Assembly: GCA_002803225.1 (NCBI GenBank)
Contig: NXFV01001723.1
Coordinates: 1-11,333, forward strand
Source of the DNA: Gamarada debralockiae
Lineage: Eukaryota; Ascomycota; Leotiomycetes; Helotiales; Hyphodiscaceae
DNA length: 11,333 bases
Direction of reading: 5' to 3'
Every line of letters starts with the position of its first letter. Position 1 is the stretch's first letter. The translations under genes and the position numbers were made by a program. A model generated the notes under the pieces. It ran no database searches, was not told where the DNA came from, and saw nothing but the letters and a program-made list of their open reading frames with translations. This document shows, piece after piece, positions 8,878 through 11,333 of the stretch.

Positions 8878-9569
8878 TAATTAGTACTAGCTTTAAAGTC
8901 TTATAAGTAAACTTAAATTGGAGTACCTTAGTAATTGAGTTAGCTCTATAAGTTGTAGTAGAGCTTAAAATCGACTTAGTTATAGTCTAAGAGCCTTGGA
9001 TTATACCTAGAAACTAAGAGCTAGACTACTTAAATACTCGATTAGTCTTATACCCCTCTTTTTTTTAGATTCTACTAGCTAACTTAACCTTATAACCTAG
9101 GATATTAGTTTATATTATTAGGGACTTTTAACCTATAGTAGCCTTAGTTAGCTCTTTATTAGTTAACTTTAATCTACTAGTTATAAATATTATAGAAGGA
9201 AACTATAAGGTCTAACTTCTTAATATTTATAATAAAGCTAGTTAGCTAGTTAGTAGTCCTAGGACCTTAGAACGGGTTATATACTCTTGTATGCTACTCC
9301 TTAGCTCTATTCTACTAGGCGACTTTAATATATACTATCCCTAGTAGGACCCCCTAGCTTGTATAACCTTAGGTGCTAACTAACTAGTCGATTAGATTAA
9401 AACCTATAAATTAGAGCTTTTAAACACTCTTAGAACTAGAACTTACTTTTGTCTTAACTTAGCTAGGGAAAGCGTCTTTAACCTTATATTAGCTATTAGC
9501 TCCCTAGCTAATAAGATTTAGGACTAGTAAGTCCTACTTAACCTAGGGTTAAACTACTATAGTATCTTT
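8877..9569 (+). pseudogene. ORF2 endonuclease-domain fragment of copy B, cut by copy C
   Basis: The first ~231 codons of ORF2, covering essentially the whole AP-like endonuclease that nicks the target site. The Glu-Pro-Trp motif is intact at 8991-8999 and GDFN at 9318-9329, with the following Tyr-Tyr-Pro-stop-stop patch corresponding to HHPWWD. The terminal Asp-His pair is Asn-Tyr (9552-9557). The start is taken as ATA 8877-8879 (possible RIP-altered ATG overlapping the ORF1 stop). The reading ends at 9569, only four codons past the Asn-Tyr pair, where homology to copy A stops sharply. RT and RNase H would follow but are displaced or lost. Confidence 0.82.
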
Positions 9570-9570
9570 A

Positions 9571-9688
9571 ATATATATCTTTTTTCGAGATTTTCGTTTT
9601 TTAACTAGAACTTTATTAATTTACTTGTTTTTATTCTTTTCTTTAGGAAAAATATTCTTTAGGGCCTATATTTTATTAGAAAAATAAT
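9571..9688 (+). other. 5'UTR of copy C
   Basis: About 115 nt between the break in copy B and the likely ORF1 start, also present inverted in segment E, which confirms it as element sequence. It is T-rich at its outer end. An in-frame TAG at 9677-9679 limits how far upstream ORF1 can begin, unless that codon was once CAG or TGG. No TATA-like or initiator motif can be argued convincingly. Confidence 0.6.
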
Positions 9689-11320
9689 ATACCCTTTCCT
9701 AGACTAATAGCTAGCTCCTTAGGCGCTGATTTTGACTCTAGAGCCTTATATAAAGGCCTTATAACCTTAAGCCTCTTTCTCTTTAGTCTACTATACTTAG
9801 ACTTAATATTAGATATAGAAATTAAGCCTTTAAGCCTTATCTTTCTTTCTTTACTTACTAGCCTAGCTACTAGTATAGCTACTCGTCCTATTACTTTTGA
9901 GTTTAGTTTAAATCCCCTTAAAAGAGGATACTTATTACTAATTAGAATTCCTGCCTTAGGCTAATAACTTAGAAAAGGATAGTTGTTATTAATTAGATTT
10001 TTAGCCCTAAATTGTATAGTCTTCTTAAATAGGAAACGTGGACCCCTTGAATTATATGTTTAAAGCTAGGAGCCTAAGACTAAGGAATTAAGGACTTAGG
10101 ATTACTAGGACCTAGGAAATTAGGAATATATCTCTTTAGCTAAGGCAAAAATCTTAAAGGTTAAAGACTTACTCCTTTAGGCTTATAGCCTAATTAAGTT
10201 ATATAATAAGTAGTCTAGGCTACTAGACCTACTCAAACTCTTTTGTAAATATATTAAAAAGGGAAGACTTTAAAAGATATTAAATATTATAGTCTCCTAA
10301 GTTACTAACCTAGAAATAGCTACTTGTAATATTAAATCTAAAACGAAGGCCTTAGCCTTAGTAAAGCCTAAAACTACTAGTATAACTTACTCTACTACTT
10401 AAATATTACTTACTTATACTACTATAGCTAGTAAACTAATAACTAGCTTTAATTAAATAAAAATCCTTAAAAATCACAAATAAAGTAATTTGACTTTAAA
10501 AACTACTTACTTAGAATTACTTTTTAGACTTAGTTTTAAGGATAAACGAATAATCTTAATTACAGGATAAGTCATAAGACTAGTATACTTCTTTCCACTA
10601 GCTATTAAGAACGTATTTAATAAGGTCTTTTTAGACAAAGGGGTTAAGGGACTAGTAATTATAATTATTTTAAAATCCTTAGGCTAGAACTTAGTAGTTA
10701 CTATTACTAGCTCCTTTTTGGCCGACTACTTTCTCGAAAAGTAGGCAATCTGGGAGCACGTGACTCCTTTTTAAACTACTTAAAAAGACAAACCCTAGTA
10801 TAAGGTAGTACTTTATAGTATTCCTATTACTGATTTTAATATACCTAATAGTATAGAGCTAGTTATTAATAAGATAAAAATCTTTAATAAGGACCTAGTC
10901 TTAATTAGGACCTTGTATTAGCTTATAGCACTTGAAAAACGTCTTAATTAGTATGCTAGGTTAGTAGTAGTTGCCTTCGCTATAGCTACTAAAGCTAATA
11001 GGGCTATTCGATATAGGCTTTATATAGCTGGTACTAGCGTACGAGTCGAAAAGCTGTATTCTATAGCCCTTACAACATAGTACTAGAAATACTAGGGCTA
11101 TAGTCACCTAGATAGCTACTATAAATGTACCCCTACTTGTAGGCTTTATAGAGATAAGCATGCAACACAATAATACGTGTATAGTACGTGCGACGCTAAG
11201 GGTACTAGATGTCCTTATCTAGTACCTAAATACACTAATTGCAAGGGCGTATATATAGCTAATTTTAGATTGTATAAAACCCTACTTATAATTAAGACTA
11301 AGAAGACTACTACTCTTTAA
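9689..11320 (+). pseudogene. ORF1 (Gag-like, three zinc knuckles) of copy C, complete span, many stops
   Basis: The only copy here spanning all of ORF1, about 544 codons in frame 2. The start is placed at ATA 9689-9691, presumed former ATG, because it is the first ATG-like codon after the in-frame TAG at 9677; the ATG of copy A (97) corresponds to ATA at 9815. The C-terminal knuckles are at 11081-11120 (first, Cys mostly Tyr, His CAC at 11105-11107 intact), 11138-11176 (second, Cys at 11138 and His at 11159 intact) and about 11231-11254 (third, second Cys at 11240 intact). Residues surviving here and in copy A complement each other, which is what establishes the knuckle pattern. The stop is TAA 11318-11320. 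Confidence 0.8.
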
Positions 11321-11333
11321 TAATTAGTATAAG
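11320..11333 (+). pseudogene. Start of ORF2 of copy C, cut by window edge
   Basis: The first few codons of ORF2 after the ORF1 stop, matching 1617-1629 of copy A and 8877-8889 of copy B. The presumed start codon reads ATA at 11320-11322. Nothing further can be said within the window. Confidence 0.5.

Larger units (their letters stand above)
7487..9569 (+). mobile_element. Copy B: sense LINE segment, ORF1 to endonuclease
   Basis: It aligns with copy A 227-2309 with zero net length difference; one codon is lost near 7820 and one gained near 8865. It lacks the 5' end at its junction with E and stops abruptly at 9570, where a new element 5' end begins. The remainder of B (RT, RNase H, 3'UTR) is expected beyond copy C, outside the window, if C inserted into B. 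It is more heavily mutated than copies A and C over the same stretch. Confidence 0.85.
9570..11333 (+). mobile_element. Copy C: 5' part of a third LINE copy, inside copy B
   Basis: A new element 5' end starts between about 9571 and 9595 and runs in the + direction through 5'UTR and ORF1 to the first codons of ORF2 at the window edge. It matches A from position 1 (9719) onward, being 15 nt shorter overall: one 12-nt repeat unit and one codon at the ORF1 end. Its left junction interrupts the endonuclease of copy B. It is less mutated than B and keeps several intact Cys and His codons. Whether the 3' end follows cannot be seen. Confidence 0.88.

Overview
The whole window is transposon-derived. 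It holds several head-to-tail, nested and partly inverted copies of one non-LTR retrotransposon (LINE) whose conserved residues look like the fungal Tad1-like (I superfamily) group. No host gene, RNA gene or CRISPR array is visible. Every copy is riddled with in-frame TAA/TAG stops and with Cys/His to Tyr, Asp to Asn and Met to Ile changes. CpA and TpG are strongly depleted and TpA strongly enriched. This is the signature of repeat-induced point mutation (RIP), so the likely source is a RIP-competent filamentous ascomycete (Pezizomycotina), probably from AT-rich heterochromatin. Genus cannot be told from this window. All family assignments come from motifs read by eye; no search was run.

Layout. 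(A) 1-5819, + strand: the longest copy, missing only its extreme 5' end. It has ORF1 (three CCHC-type knuckles near the C-terminus) and ORF2 (AP-like endonuclease, reverse transcriptase, RNase H, C-terminal Cys/His finger). A 182-nt 3'UTR and an (ATTA)n tail follow. (D) 5822-6952, + strand: a 5'-truncated copy with only RNase H, finger, 3'UTR and tail, placed directly on the tail of A. (E) about 6953-7475, - strand: the 5'UTR and start of ORF1, inverted, placed directly on the tail of D. (B) 7487-9569, + strand: ORF1 without its beginning, plus the endonuclease domain of ORF2. It is joined to E and cut off at 9570. (C) about 9571-11333, + strand: a new copy with its own 5'UTR and whole ORF1, running off the window at the start of ORF2.

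A complete element, assembled from the copies, would be about 6 kb: roughly 115 nt of 5'UTR, ORF1 of about 550 codons, ORF2 of about 1,335 codons, the 3'UTR and the tail. In this family ORF1 is the nucleic-acid-binding partner. The ORF2 protein nicks the target and copies the RNA in place by target-primed reverse transcription. None of the copies seen here could encode these proteins now.

The most interesting points are structural. Two successive insertions sit exactly on the ATTA-repeat tail of the previous copy. E+B has the architecture expected of a twin-primed inversion. The ORF1/ORF2 boundary looks like a TAATG stop-restart overlap masked by RIP. The copies differ in how heavily they are mutated.
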